Below, one piece after another: positions 46,302-53,671 of a stretch of DNA of 53,671 bases. The position numbers and the translations under genes are program-made. The stretch covers positions 1 to 53,671 of the forward strand of contig VYFX01000047.1 in NCBI GenBank assembly GCA_009842205.1. The letters are read 5' to 3'. The notes under the pieces are model-generated. The model had not been told where the DNA came from. It was given only the letters and a program-made list of their open reading frames with translations, and did no database searches. The stretch comes from Paracoccaceae bacterium (GTDB lineage Bacteria > Pseudomonadota > Alphaproteobacteria > Rhodobacterales > Rhodobacteraceae). Position 1 is the stretch's first letter; each line of letters opens with the position of its first letter.

Positions 46302-46760
46302 TCATTTGGAAATTAACTCTTCAATTTTTTGTTTCTCTTCCGGAGTTAAATCGTTTGCAGGCAATTCTTCAAATTTACTGTTTCTGTATCTTCTATAGAT
46401 GAGGATCAGGCAAAGTATAATCAAAATGGGTCCTGAGAAATACAAAATCCAGTTTTTTGGATCGAACCTGGGCTTGAGCAAGGCAAATTCACCATATCGA
46501 TCCTCGATATAATCATAGATCTGTTGATCCGTATTTCCTTCTGCCAGCATCTCCCGGATTAGAATTCGAAAATCCCTGGCAAGTTCAGCTGCTGAATCAT
46601 CTATATTTTCGTTTTGACAAACCATGCATCTGATATTTTGGGAAATATCCCGTGCTCTTTGCTCCAGTTGAGGATCATCCAAAATTTCATTCGGTTCAAC
46701 CCCTAAAACACTTAAGGGCAAGAAAACTAGCAAAACAAATAATGTGATGAACCTTTTCAA
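46302..46760 (-). CDS. ccmH: cytochrome c maturation protein CcmH
   Basis: CcmH is a membrane-anchored thiol-redox protein that reduces apocytochrome c cysteines for heme attachment. The 152-residue protein has a signal peptide, the RCMVCQNENIDDSAAEL motif with the CxxC pair near residues 44-47, and a C-terminal membrane segment LYFSGPILIILCLILIY followed by a short cytosolic tail. It starts by overlapping the end of ccmF (ATGA type). The length is the short form without the TPR domain that E. coli CcmH carries; that part is CcmI in most other bacteria and is not seen here. Confidence 0.95.
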   Translation of the reverse strand: MKRFITLFVLLVFLPLSVLGVEPNEILDDPQLEQRARDISQNIRCMVCQNENIDDSAAELARDFRILIREMLAEGNTDQQIYDYIEDRYGEFALLKPRFDPKNWILYFSGPILIILCLILIYRRYRNSKFEELPANDLTPEEKQKIEELISK

Positions 46761-48718
46761 CTTGCTTTCCTCAACTCTCTGCTACGAAGCGCTGGAAATC
46801 TACCGCTCAAACTGATGCAACCACCCAGAGCCATTACAAATGCACCTATCCAAATCCAGTTGACCATAGGTTTGATATAAGTTCTTACGGCCCAAGCATT
46901 CTCTCCCTGAAAATCACCAAGGACTATATAAAGATCTCTCAGCAATCCCATGTCTATGGCAGCCTCGGTAGTTGTTGAGTTGGCTACTGGATATACCCTC
47001 TTTTCCGGGAACATCCTTGCTTCAAGCGAATTGTCCTGAAATACCTCGAATTCTCCCATTTGTGCAAAGTAATTGGGTCCCCTTATCTCCTTCACTTCCA
47101 ATAATTGAAATTCATAGGAACCGACCTGATAGGTATCGCCAATTTGAACAACCCTGATATCTTCTATTTCCCATGAAGTAATCGAGGCTATCCCAATAAT
47201 GGTAAATCCGAATCCCAAGTGAGCCATTGATTTTCCATATTCCATTCTGGGAAGTAGTTTCAACCATCTTAGGGATTTTCCCAGGGAATGTTTCCCGATA
47301 CCCACCTTAACGGTGAGTTCCCACAACGTACCGAGAATAATCCAGGCTGCCAACATCAAACCTACAGGACCCAACATCCTCATGCCTGTTTGCAGGGACA
47401 AGATCAAAATGGCTAGCACCAGGGCCAAGACAGCGGGAGCAATCAGACTTTTGAGAGCCCTAGAGATATTCCCCCGTTTCCAGGTAAGTGAAACACCAAA
47501 GGGCAATAACAATGAAAGGGCTATCATAAAGGGAGTAAAGGTCAAGTTGAAGTATGGAGGACCTACCGAGATTTTATCCCCATGAATCGTTTCTATTATA
47601 AGGGGCCAAAAGGTCCCAATAAAGACAACCATGGCTGAAATCACCAGAAGAAGGTTGTTAGAAATCAGGGCTGATTCCCTGCTCCAGAATGAAAATGCCC
47701 AACCACCCCTTATCTTCTTTCCCAAAAGAAGGTAAAGGGCAAGTCCTCCCCCGGTAAAAAGAATCATGATCACAAGAATATATATTCCCCTGGTCGGATC
47801 ACTTGCAAAGGAATGGACTGAGGTGATTATGCCTGATCTCACCAAAAAAGTGCCAATGAGTGATAGTGAAAATGCAAGGATTGACAACAGAACAGTCCAC
47901 TTGGTCAATTGGTCTCTTTTTTCCAATACAAGTGTAGAATGCAGTAGGGCAGTTGTAATGAGCCATGGCATGAAGGAAGCGTTCTCAACCGGATCCCAAA
48001 ACCACCAGCCTCCCCAGCCAAGTTCATAATACGCCCACCAGGAACCAAGGGCTATACCGAGAGTTAGGAAAACCCATGAAAGAAGGGTCCAGGGACGAAC
48101 CCAGCTAGCCCAGGCAGAATTGATGTTACCATTGACAAGTCCTGCCAATGCAAAACTGAAGGAAATCGATAAACCGACATAACCCAAATAGAGCAGTGGT
48201 GGATGAAATGCCAAACCTGGATCCTGCAACAGCGGATTCAGATCATAGCCATTGAATGGTGGGAACTCCAACCGGGCAAACGGATTTGAAGTGAACAGGA
48301 TGAATGACAGAAAAGCAAGGGTTATCGCTGATTGAAAAAACAATACAAGTGCCTTGAACCTGAGGGGGATTTGTCTTTGCAAAACAGCCAGCAGAAACCC
48401 GAAGAAAGATAATACCAGCACCCATAGAAGCATGGATCCCTCGTGATTGCCCCAAACTCCCGAAATCTTGTACAAGAGAGGTTTCAGTGTATGGGAATTG
48501 TTGGTTACAAGGGCCAGGGAAAAGTCCGAATTGACAAAGGCCCAAGTGATTGACAGGAAGGATATTCCTATGAATCCAAATTGCACAGCTGCTATCAGGG
48601 TACCGGCATACAGCCAGTTGAATATGTTTTTGGCGTATCCCACACCAAGAACACCAATTTGCAGGACAGAAACAAGCAAGGCTAAAATTAGTGAAAGATG
48701 CCCGATTTCAGTAATCAT
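46757..48718 (-). CDS. ccmF: cytochrome c heme lyase CcmF
   Basis: CcmF is the membrane heme lyase core that joins heme to apocytochrome c. The 653-residue protein has many membrane segments and the tryptophan-rich WWD motif WGGWWFWDPVENASFMPWL, which contacts heme. SLIGTFLVRSGIITSVHSFA is also typical. It lies between ccmE (upstream, 68-base gap) and ccmH (overlapping). A ccmG gene, which often stands between ccmF and ccmH, is absent here. Confidence 0.96.
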   Translation of the reverse strand: MITEIGHLSLILALLVSVLQIGVLGVGYAKNIFNWLYAGTLIAAVQFGFIGISFLSITWAFVNSDFSLALVTNNSHTLKPLLYKISGVWGNHEGSMLLWVLVLSFFGFLLAVLQRQIPLRFKALVLFFQSAITLAFLSFILFTSNPFARLEFPPFNGYDLNPLLQDPGLAFHPPLLYLGYVGLSISFSFALAGLVNGNINSAWASWVRPWTLLSWVFLTLGIALGSWWAYYELGWGGWWFWDPVENASFMPWLITTALLHSTLVLEKRDQLTKWTVLLSILAFSLSLIGTFLVRSGIITSVHSFASDPTRGIYILVIMILFTGGGLALYLLLGKKIRGGWAFSFWSRESALISNNLLLVISAMVVFIGTFWPLIIETIHGDKISVGPPYFNLTFTPFMIALSLLLPFGVSLTWKRGNISRALKSLIAPAVLALVLAILILSLQTGMRMLGPVGLMLAAWIILGTLWELTVKVGIGKHSLGKSLRWLKLLPRMEYGKSMAHLGFGFTIIGIASITSWEIEDIRVVQIGDTYQVGSYEFQLLEVKEIRGPNYFAQMGEFEVFQDNSLEARMFPEKRVYPVANSTTTEAAIDMGLLRDLYIVLGDFQGENAWAVRTYIKPMVNWIWIGAFVMALGGCISLSGRFPALRSRELRKAS

Positions 48719-48786
48719 TGCTTTCTGCCTGTATCATGGTTTGCATAATTATTGGTTATGATGCTAATCCAACCGAAAACAATCAC

Positions 48787-49239
48787 TTATTCAGAAACTT
48801 CCCCAACAGGTTTGAAAAGACCTTGTTCCTTGAGGGTATCGGCAATCTCCTTGGGCATGTACTTTTCATCATGCTTGGCAAGGATTTCAGTGGCCTCAAA
48901 AACACCATTGACGTAATTGCCAAGAGCAATTGCCCCCTGCCCCTCGGCAAACAAATCTGGCAGTATACCGGTGTAAACAACCCTAATTGAAGATTCCAAA
49001 TCACCAATTTCAAATCCGATTGAGCCATCTGTGTTTTTCTGAATGGAATTTGGCTGGACCAAGCCCCCTACCCTGAATGTTTCCTCAGGTCCGGGTAAGT
49101 CGGCCAGAACCTGAGTGGGATTTCTGAAATACGATATTCCTTCCCTAAACCCGTAGCCTATTAAAACCGATGCAATAATCAATAGGATGGCAGAAACGGC
49201 CAGAAGTTGAATTCTCCCCTTTTTTCTCAAGGTTTTCAT
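48787..49239 (-). CDS. ccmE: cytochrome c heme chaperone CcmE
   Basis: CcmE carries heme in the periplasm from CcmC to CcmF, with heme bound covalently to a His. The 150-residue protein has an N-terminal membrane anchor (LLAVSAILLIIASVLIGYGF), the FRVGGLV OB-fold stretch, and the heme-binding LAKHDEKYMPKE with the His near residue 128. The ccm set continues with ccmF and ccmH on the same strand. Upstream is argC, only three bases away. Confidence 0.95.
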   Translation of the reverse strand: MKTLRKKGRIQLLAVSAILLIIASVLIGYGFREGISYFRNPTQVLADLPGPEETFRVGGLVQPNSIQKNTDGSIGFEIGDLESSIRVVYTGILPDLFAEGQGAIALGNYVNGVFEATEILAKHDEKYMPKEIADTLKEQGLFKPVGEVSE

Positions 49240-49242
49240 AAA

Positions 49243-50265
49243 TTATGGCACCAGTGGGATCATTGACAATCCTGTCCCTTCGTCAAGCCCCAGCATGATA
49301 TTGGCATTTTGAATAGCCTGCCCGGAAGATCCCTTGGTAAGATTGTCCAATACAGAGAACAACTTTACCTTCCCAGCAATTCTATCTTCCATAACCCCCA
49401 GATATACAAAATTTGATCCCCTTACATGTCTGGTTGAAGGGACTTTACCCTTGGGCAATACATGAATAAACCTTTCTTCTGAATATCTTTCAACTAGGGT
49501 CTGGTATATCTCATCAACCTTACCTTCAACGTAAATCGTGGCGAGAATTCCTCGATTCATTGGAATCAGGTGAGGAGTAAATGAAACTTCAACCTGTTTG
49601 TTGGCAAACTTGGTCAGTTCCTGATCGAATTCAGCCAAGTGTCGATGGTAAACCGGGTTATAGGGCTGACACCCTTCAGATAATTCAGCAAAAAGTGTAT
49701 TGACTTTGGCAGCCCTACCTGCACCGGATACCCCTGCCTTTAAATCAAGGATAATCCCTTCCGATGATATAACCTCCTTTTCCAATAATGCGATAAGTGG
49801 ATACAGACCTGTAGCTGCATTACAGCCGGTACAGGCTACAAGATATGCTGAAGATATTTCCTCGCGGTAGAATTCAGTCAGCCCATAAACAGCTTTTTCC
49901 TGAATTTCAGGAGCCAAATGCTGGTTGCCGTACCATTTTTGGTATTCCGATATGCTTTGCAATCTGAAATCAGCAGACAAATCAACAATCCTGGTTCTTC
50001 CGAAGAGGTCCTTGATTACCCTTTGACTGGTAGTATGGGGAAGACCACAGAATATCAGATCACACTCTTCAGGATCTAGCTCATCCAGAGAGATGAGATC
50101 AGGCAAGGTGACATTCTCAAAACTCGGATAAACTTCTGAATAAGCCTTACCAGCATTACTATCCGCCACCAGATTAGTAATTTCAAAATGTGGATGGTTA
50201 AGAGCAATTCTCACCAATTCGAGCCCGGTATAACCGCTCGCACCAATTATAGTTATTTTTTTCAT
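49243..50265 (-). CDS. argC: N-acetyl-gamma-glutamyl-phosphate reductase
   Basis: ArgC makes N-acetylglutamate semialdehyde in arginine synthesis. The chosen start gives MKKITIIGASGYTGLELVRI; an in-frame ATG at 50271 adds two residues. The catalytic Cys is in CTGCNAATGLYPL near residue 148, which differs from the usual PGCYPT but keeps the Cys. HLIPMNRGILATIY and GKVPSTRHVRGSN are in the right places. Its position before ccmE is unusual, while its closeness to rpsI fits a common alphaproteobacterial order. Confidence 0.94.
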   Translation of the reverse strand: MKKITIIGASGYTGLELVRIALNHPHFEITNLVADSNAGKAYSEVYPSFENVTLPDLISLDELDPEECDLIFCGLPHTTSQRVIKDLFGRTRIVDLSADFRLQSISEYQKWYGNQHLAPEIQEKAVYGLTEFYREEISSAYLVACTGCNAATGLYPLIALLEKEVISSEGIILDLKAGVSGAGRAAKVNTLFAELSEGCQPYNPVYHRHLAEFDQELTKFANKQVEVSFTPHLIPMNRGILATIYVEGKVDEIYQTLVERYSEERFIHVLPKGKVPSTRHVRGSNFVYLGVMEDRIAGKVKLFSVLDNLTKGSSGQAIQNANIMLGLDEGTGLSMIPLVP

Positions 50266-50291
50266 GACCATAATTTCTTGCTTCTTTTCAA

Positions 50292-51098
50292 TCAGGTAAA
50301 CTGAATTGATCTCTTTAAAAACAATGTTGCCCTGTTGGATACTGACCTGGGATTTCCGGAAGTAATAAACTTGTTGTCACCGTATCGATATTCAATCCAT
50401 TTATTTCTTTGCAGGTAATCTGCAAGGCTATCGGCAACCACCTCGGATTGGTTGATAATCCTTACCTCTTGCCCCAATGCCTCCTGAAATGCCTTCTCAA
50501 CAATTGGATAATGGGTACATCCGAGCACGGCTACCTGCGGGTTGGGCATTCTTCTGAGTAATGCTTCAGCATGACTTTTGGCTATCGCTTCAGCAAGAAT
50601 TATATCACCCTCCTCAATGGCATCTACAAGACCTCCGCAAGGTTGGGATTCCACATCCACACCTATTGCCCTGAAGGAAAGTTCTCTCTGAAATGCCCGT
50701 GAGGCAACAGTAGCCGGTGTGGCAAATAGTGCAACCCGATTGACCGATGTTTCTCTTGGTGCCGAATTATCTCCCCAGTTTCTTTCAATGATTGTTTCAA
50801 TTGTAGGAACAAATATTCCCAGAACTCTCTTGTTGCCAGATACAATCTCTTCCTGCAATTTCCTTAATGATACGGCTGATGCCGTGTTACAGGCAAGAAT
50901 TACAAGTTGGCAACCTTGATTCCATAATTCATTGACTCCATCACAGGTAAACTGAAAAATTTCATTCTGGTTTCGAACCCCATATGGCGCCCTGTGATTG
51001 TCACCGTAATACACAAATCCGATTTCAGGGTGGCGTTTCGAAATGGAATCGAAAATTGTCAATCCACCCAATCCAGAATCAAAAATCCCGATAGGAAT
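50292..51098 (-). CDS. murI: glutamate racemase with non-ATG start
   Basis: MurI makes D-glutamate for peptidoglycan. Catalytic cysteines are in [11 protein letters not shown] and [10 protein letters not shown]. The conserved N-terminal motif [11 protein letters not shown], which holds the active-site Asp and Ser, is encoded just upstream of the only ordinary start (TTG at 51071), so that start would delete it. The frame is closed by TAG further upstream, with no ATG, GTG or TTG between. An ATT at 51098 gives IPIGIFDSG, the usual MPIGxFDSG start, and AGG lies six bases before it. ATC at 51092, nine bases after AGGTGG, is the second choice. A base error is possible. Confidence 0.82.
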   Translation of the reverse strand: MPIGIFDSGLGGLTIFDSISKRHPEIGFVYYGDNHRAPYGVRNQNEIFQFTCDGVNELWNQGCQLVILACNTASAVSLRKLQEEIVSGNKRVLGIFVPTIETIIERNWGDNSAPRETSVNRVALFATPATVASRAFQRELSFRAIGVDVESQPCGGLVDAIEEGDIILAEAIAKSHAEALLRRMPNPQVAVLGCTHYPIVEKAFQEALGQEVRIINQSEVVADSLADYLQRNKWIEYRYGDNKFITSGNPRSVSNRATLFLKRSIQFT

Positions 51099-51300
51099 AA
51101 TCCACCTGCCTTTACTATGAAATTTCTACTCTATGGATATAGAGTTTCAAGCAAAAACTCCAAACTGCGACATTAAGAAATTGCTAACCAGCATTCAGTA
51201 TGACTTGGATTTCAAATACCCAAACCATTCGTGTCTGGTATAAATCCAGAAATTCTTGAAGAAATATAGCCTAAATGAAGATTCCGCTTAGAGAAATTTG

Positions 51301-51612
51301 CTACACACCTTCTTTGGCATTAAGTTTAAATAGTAAATAAATAGGCAAGGATAGGGACAGTCCAACACAACAACTAGCCAACAAAAGAATTAACCATTTT
51401 TTCAAATCGTTTTTGAATTCAACAAATGTCCAAACCAAAAATACAAAAATCGATAGGAATATATCCAATGTAAAACCGCTAGTAAGTGGATTACCAAACA
51501 ATGAATTGAAAATATGAACCGGGTAAAATCCCGTATTCGAAAAATAAAGAGCAAAAAAGAAGAGCGGTACAGCACCTCCCGAAAATATCATTAAATACAA
51601 GAATATTCTCAA
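51301..51612 (-). CDS. small membrane protein, unknown
   Basis: This 103-residue protein has hydrophobic segments at about residues 4-25, 46-65 and 72-95 and no recognised domain. It is AT-rich and lies between murI and rpsI on the same strand. It may be a lineage-specific gene; the ORF is long enough to be plausible but is not strongly supported. Confidence 0.45.
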   Translation of the reverse strand: MRIFLYLMIFSGGAVPLFFFALYFSNTGFYPVHIFNSLFGNPLTSGFTLDIFLSIFVFLVWTFVEFKNDLKKWLILLLASCCVGLSLSLPIYLLFKLNAKEGV

Positions 51613-51820
51613 GTAAATATCTCCCCAAAGTCAGATAAGGACTTAGCGATTGCCAACCATCATACCCTTAAAATTTTGAAGTGCCTCATCTGGCAAAAAT
51701 ATGATTGGTAGTGATCAAATGTATTTTGATTTTACCACGGATGATAACAGCAAAGTCAGTAAAGCAAGCCCCAATTTGCTTAAGTGCTTGCCTCAAATGC
51801 GTAAATGGAAAATAATAGAA

Positions 51821-52318
51821 TTAACGCTTTGAGAACTGGAAACTTCTTCTGGCTTTTCGCTTGCCGTATTTTTTCCGTTCAACCACTCTGGAATCTCTTG
51901 TCAAAAAGCCAGAACTTTTCAATGCAGGGCGATAATCAGGCTCATAAAATTGAAGTGCCTTGGATATACCGTGCCTTAAGGCACCAGCTTGACCAGAAAG
52001 TCCACCTCCCTTGACAGTTGCTACAACATCGAATTGATTTTCGGCATCGAACAGTTTAAAAGGCTGCAAAATTATCATTCTTAGAACGGGCCTTACAAAA
52101 TAGGTATCAAGGTCCTTTTTGTTGATGACAATCTTTCCCTTGCCTGGTTTGATCCAAACCCGGGCGACAGCATCTTTCCTCTTGCCGGTAGCATAGGATC
52201 TTCCCAAGTCGTCTCTAATGGGCTCGCGTTTTTCTTCCTCAGCAATAGCCAAATCACCTTCAGGTTCAGTAGATTGCTCCTGAAGTGCTTCAAATGGGCT
52301 GGTTTCTTCGTTCATCAA
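51821..52318 (-). CDS. rpsI: 30S ribosomal protein S9
   Basis: S9 binds the 3' major domain of 16S rRNA, and its C-terminal tail reaches the P site. The ribosomal domain starts near residue 40 with [19 protein letters not shown], and the protein ends [28 protein letters not shown] is present. The N-terminal 38 residues are acidic, an extension seen in many alphaproteobacterial S9 proteins. Its start overlaps the stop of rplM (ATGA type), the usual operon arrangement. Confidence 0.96.
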   Translation of the reverse strand: MMNEETSPFEALQEQSTEPEGDLAIAEEEKREPIRDDLGRSYATGKRKDAVARVWIKPGKGKIVINKKDLDTYFVRPVLRMIILQPFKLFDAENQFDVVATVKGGGLSGQAGALRHGISKALQFYEPDYRPALKSSGFLTRDSRVVERKKYGKRKARRSFQFSKR

Positions 52319-52782
52319 ACTTTACTCCGGGTATTTTTGCGGTTCATTGAACCCAAATCTATGATTTCTGGGTTTTGGGCTGCATGCGGATGTTCTGAAC
52401 CAACATAAACCCTTAAATTTGTCATTAATTTTCTGGACAGTTTATTGGTCGGTAACATTCTCTGGATGGCCTTTGATACAACCCTTTCAGGAAACTGTCC
52501 CTTGAGTATTTGGCCTGAGGTTCGGGATTTGATGCCACCAGGATAACCCGTATGCCAATAATAAATCTTATCCTTTAACTTATTCCCGGTTAGTTCAACC
52601 TTGTCGGCATTGATGATGATGACATTGTCCCCTGTATCCATATGAGGGGAATATTTAGCCAAATGCTTTCCTCTAAGCCTGGTTGCAACGAAAGCTGCCA
52701 AACGCCCTAGGACAAGTCCTTCAGCATCAATCAGTATCCACTTTTTATCAATATCTTTGGGCGTTGTTGAATAAGTAATCAT
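52315..52782 (-). CDS. rplM: 50S ribosomal protein L13
   Basis: L13 is an early assembly protein of the large ribosomal subunit. The 155-residue protein has [25 protein letters not shown] near the start, [16 protein letters not shown], and the [20 protein letters not shown] region. It leads the rplM-rpsI operon. Length is normal for alphaproteobacteria. Confidence 0.97.
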   Translation of the reverse strand: MITYSTTPKDIDKKWILIDAEGLVLGRLAAFVATRLRGKHLAKYSPHMDTGDNVIIINADKVELTGNKLKDKIYYWHTGYPGGIKSRTSGQILKGQFPERVVSKAIQRMLPTNKLSRKLMTNLRVYVGSEHPHAAQNPEIIDLGSMNRKNTRSKV

Positions 52783-52964
52783 TTGGAAATCACAAAGAAA
52801 TATTCTGCTATCAATGAAGTCGTAGTGAAGGAGCCTTATGCCGCTATTCAGGTTGTTTCAGCCCATTACCACACACACGAATGTGAAAGATGGTGTAAAT
52901 GCCTGTTTTTTCAAGTTGCATCCAAATATTTTTTCTGGAATAAAAATTATAGAACCCGATACCA

Positions 52965-53378
52965 TCAATCTGGAATGGAATAGGTAAGACTAGCCCTGGC
53001 AACCGGATTATTCTGCCCTTCGGAGTATATCAATACTTCCCCCACGGCCAACCTCCTCCCAAGTTTCAATAACCTGGTTTTCGCACTCAGGATGCCCGGG
53101 GATGGGCGTCTCATGAAATCTATGGAACAATTCGTCGTTACCGCCAATGCCTTTGGACCGATATAGGCAAGTACAATCAGATAAACCGAAACATCTGCCA
53201 GGGTGAACAAAGTTGGCCCTGAAACTGTTCCACCGGGTCTTAAATGACGATCTGAAGTATCCATTTGAACCACCATGGCATCATCGTCAAAACTCTTGAT
53301 GCTGTATAATGGAGCCGCTTGAGGAAATTCCCGCTCAAGAAAATTCTCCAGCTCCTCTATAGTCATTTTTTGTTCCAT
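52965..53378 (-). CDS. PaaI-family acyl-CoA thioesterase
   Basis: This 137-residue hot-dog fold protein matches PaaI-type thioesterases that hydrolyse acyl-CoA esters. The region LRPGGTVSGPTLFTLADVSVYLIV holds the family's active-site Asp region near residues 45-67. VTTNCSIDFMRRPSPG follows, as in the family. It is upstream of rplM on the same strand, separated by about 180 bases, and divergent from the plus-strand gene at the window edge. Substrate unknown. Confidence 0.87.
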   Translation of the reverse strand: MEQKMTIEELENFLEREFPQAAPLYSIKSFDDDAMVVQMDTSDRHLRPGGTVSGPTLFTLADVSVYLIVLAYIGPKALAVTTNCSIDFMRRPSPGILSAKTRLLKLGRRLAVGEVLIYSEGQNNPVARASLTYSIPD

Positions 53379-53609
53379 AAATATCCTTAGAATAACCCAC
53401 TTTCAGGTAACATTTTGAATATAAAATGCTTAATTTAGGATTTTACCCCTCTGATAATGATTTGGATCGATTATTTTGTCCTGTTATTTTTTCAACCAGA
53501 ACAAATATGTGTATCAGTACTTTGTGACCACAATATATTTCAGCAAACAGTAACCTTATGAGGATTTGAAAAATAGATTTTTGAGAATGGGTATTAAAGG
53601 AACAGTGAA

Positions 53610-53671
53610 ATGAACGAAGAAATTTTGCTACGGAATGATAAGAACAAAATTGCTTACCTGGTCTTTAATAA
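53610..53671 (+). CDS. partial gene start, probable enoyl-CoA hydratase
   Basis: An ATG at 53610 is preceded by AAAGGAACAG and opens a frame that runs off the window edge: MNEEILLRNDKNKIAYLVFN. The pattern fits the start of crotonase-family proteins, where a strand such as IAYLTLN leads into NRP. The divergent PaaI thioesterase beside it is consistent with acyl-CoA metabolism. Only twenty residues are visible, so the call is tentative. Confidence 0.5.
   Translation, partial: MNEEILLRNDKNKIAYLVFN

Noticed and set aside
50292-51071. murI starting at TTG 51071
   Set aside because: It cuts off the conserved IGIFDSG motif with active-site residues, which is encoded in frame just upstream.
51765-51792. 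GCAAGC/GCTTGC inverted repeat as rpsI terminator
   Set aside because: The stem is only six pairs with a 16-nt loop and is not followed by a convincing T tract.

Overview
The window looks like chromosomal DNA of a marine alphaproteobacterium of moderate to low GC content, perhaps SAR116-like or another member of the Rhodospirillales. The evidence is a DmdA-type DMSP demethylase next to AcuI, a TAXI-type TRAP transporter with fused permease, an alphaproteobacterial rpsI with an acidic N-terminal extension followed by argC, and uvrA, ssb and gyrA close together. The lineage is inferred from gene content, not from a marker phylogeny.

Layout. Positions 127-5961 (minus strand) form a tight five-gene run: DUF2182 membrane protein, DUF1326 protein, dmdA, acuI and malate synthase G. 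This looks like a DMSP and C2/C3 carbon operon. Next come tRNA-Asp and tRNA-Val, lon and tgt (6001-10021), then a plus-strand Fe-S and sugar group, sufT, sufA-like and tpiA (10257-11809). Positions 11849-15603 hold a MUG-like glycosylase and the TAXI/TRAP transporter. Positions 15831-19158 hold an alkA-like glycosylase, an esterase, a DUF924 protein and dihydrolipoamide dehydrogenase. An MFS transporter then converges on cimA and cysS (19308-23712).

An internally deleted IS1380-like element (23886-25022) with terminal repeats and a 5-bp target duplication follows, then a phage-like gene and uvrA. Between uvrA and ssb lies an accessory block (about 28.6-32.6 kb): a class III Fic protein, a 63-aa protein with a frameshifted 361-aa partner, a methyltransferase and a small membrane protein. 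From 32690 the core resumes with ssb, gyrA, gluQ, an IscU-like scaffold and ligA. A compositionally distinct Old Yellow Enzyme gene (40311-41510) sits next to a second, diverged end of the same IS family. The rest is mnmA, an M20 peptidase, an SRPBCC protein, an enoyl-CoA hydratase, cytochrome c maturation genes ccmE, ccmF and ccmH, argC, murI, a small membrane protein, rpsI, rplM, a PaaI thioesterase and the start of a probable enoyl-CoA hydratase.

Themes. DMSP demethylation, acryloyl-CoA reduction and malate synthase can feed C1, C2 and C3 products into central metabolism. tgt, gluQ and tRNA-Asp(GTC) are parts of one tRNA modification path. murI has no ATG, GTG or TTG start that keeps its conserved N-terminal motif, which suggests an ATT or ATC start or a base error. 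The least explained parts are the DUF1326/DUF2182 pair beside dmdA and the two-gene accessory unit at 29.7-31.1 kb. Coordinates and starts were read by eye; no homology search was run.
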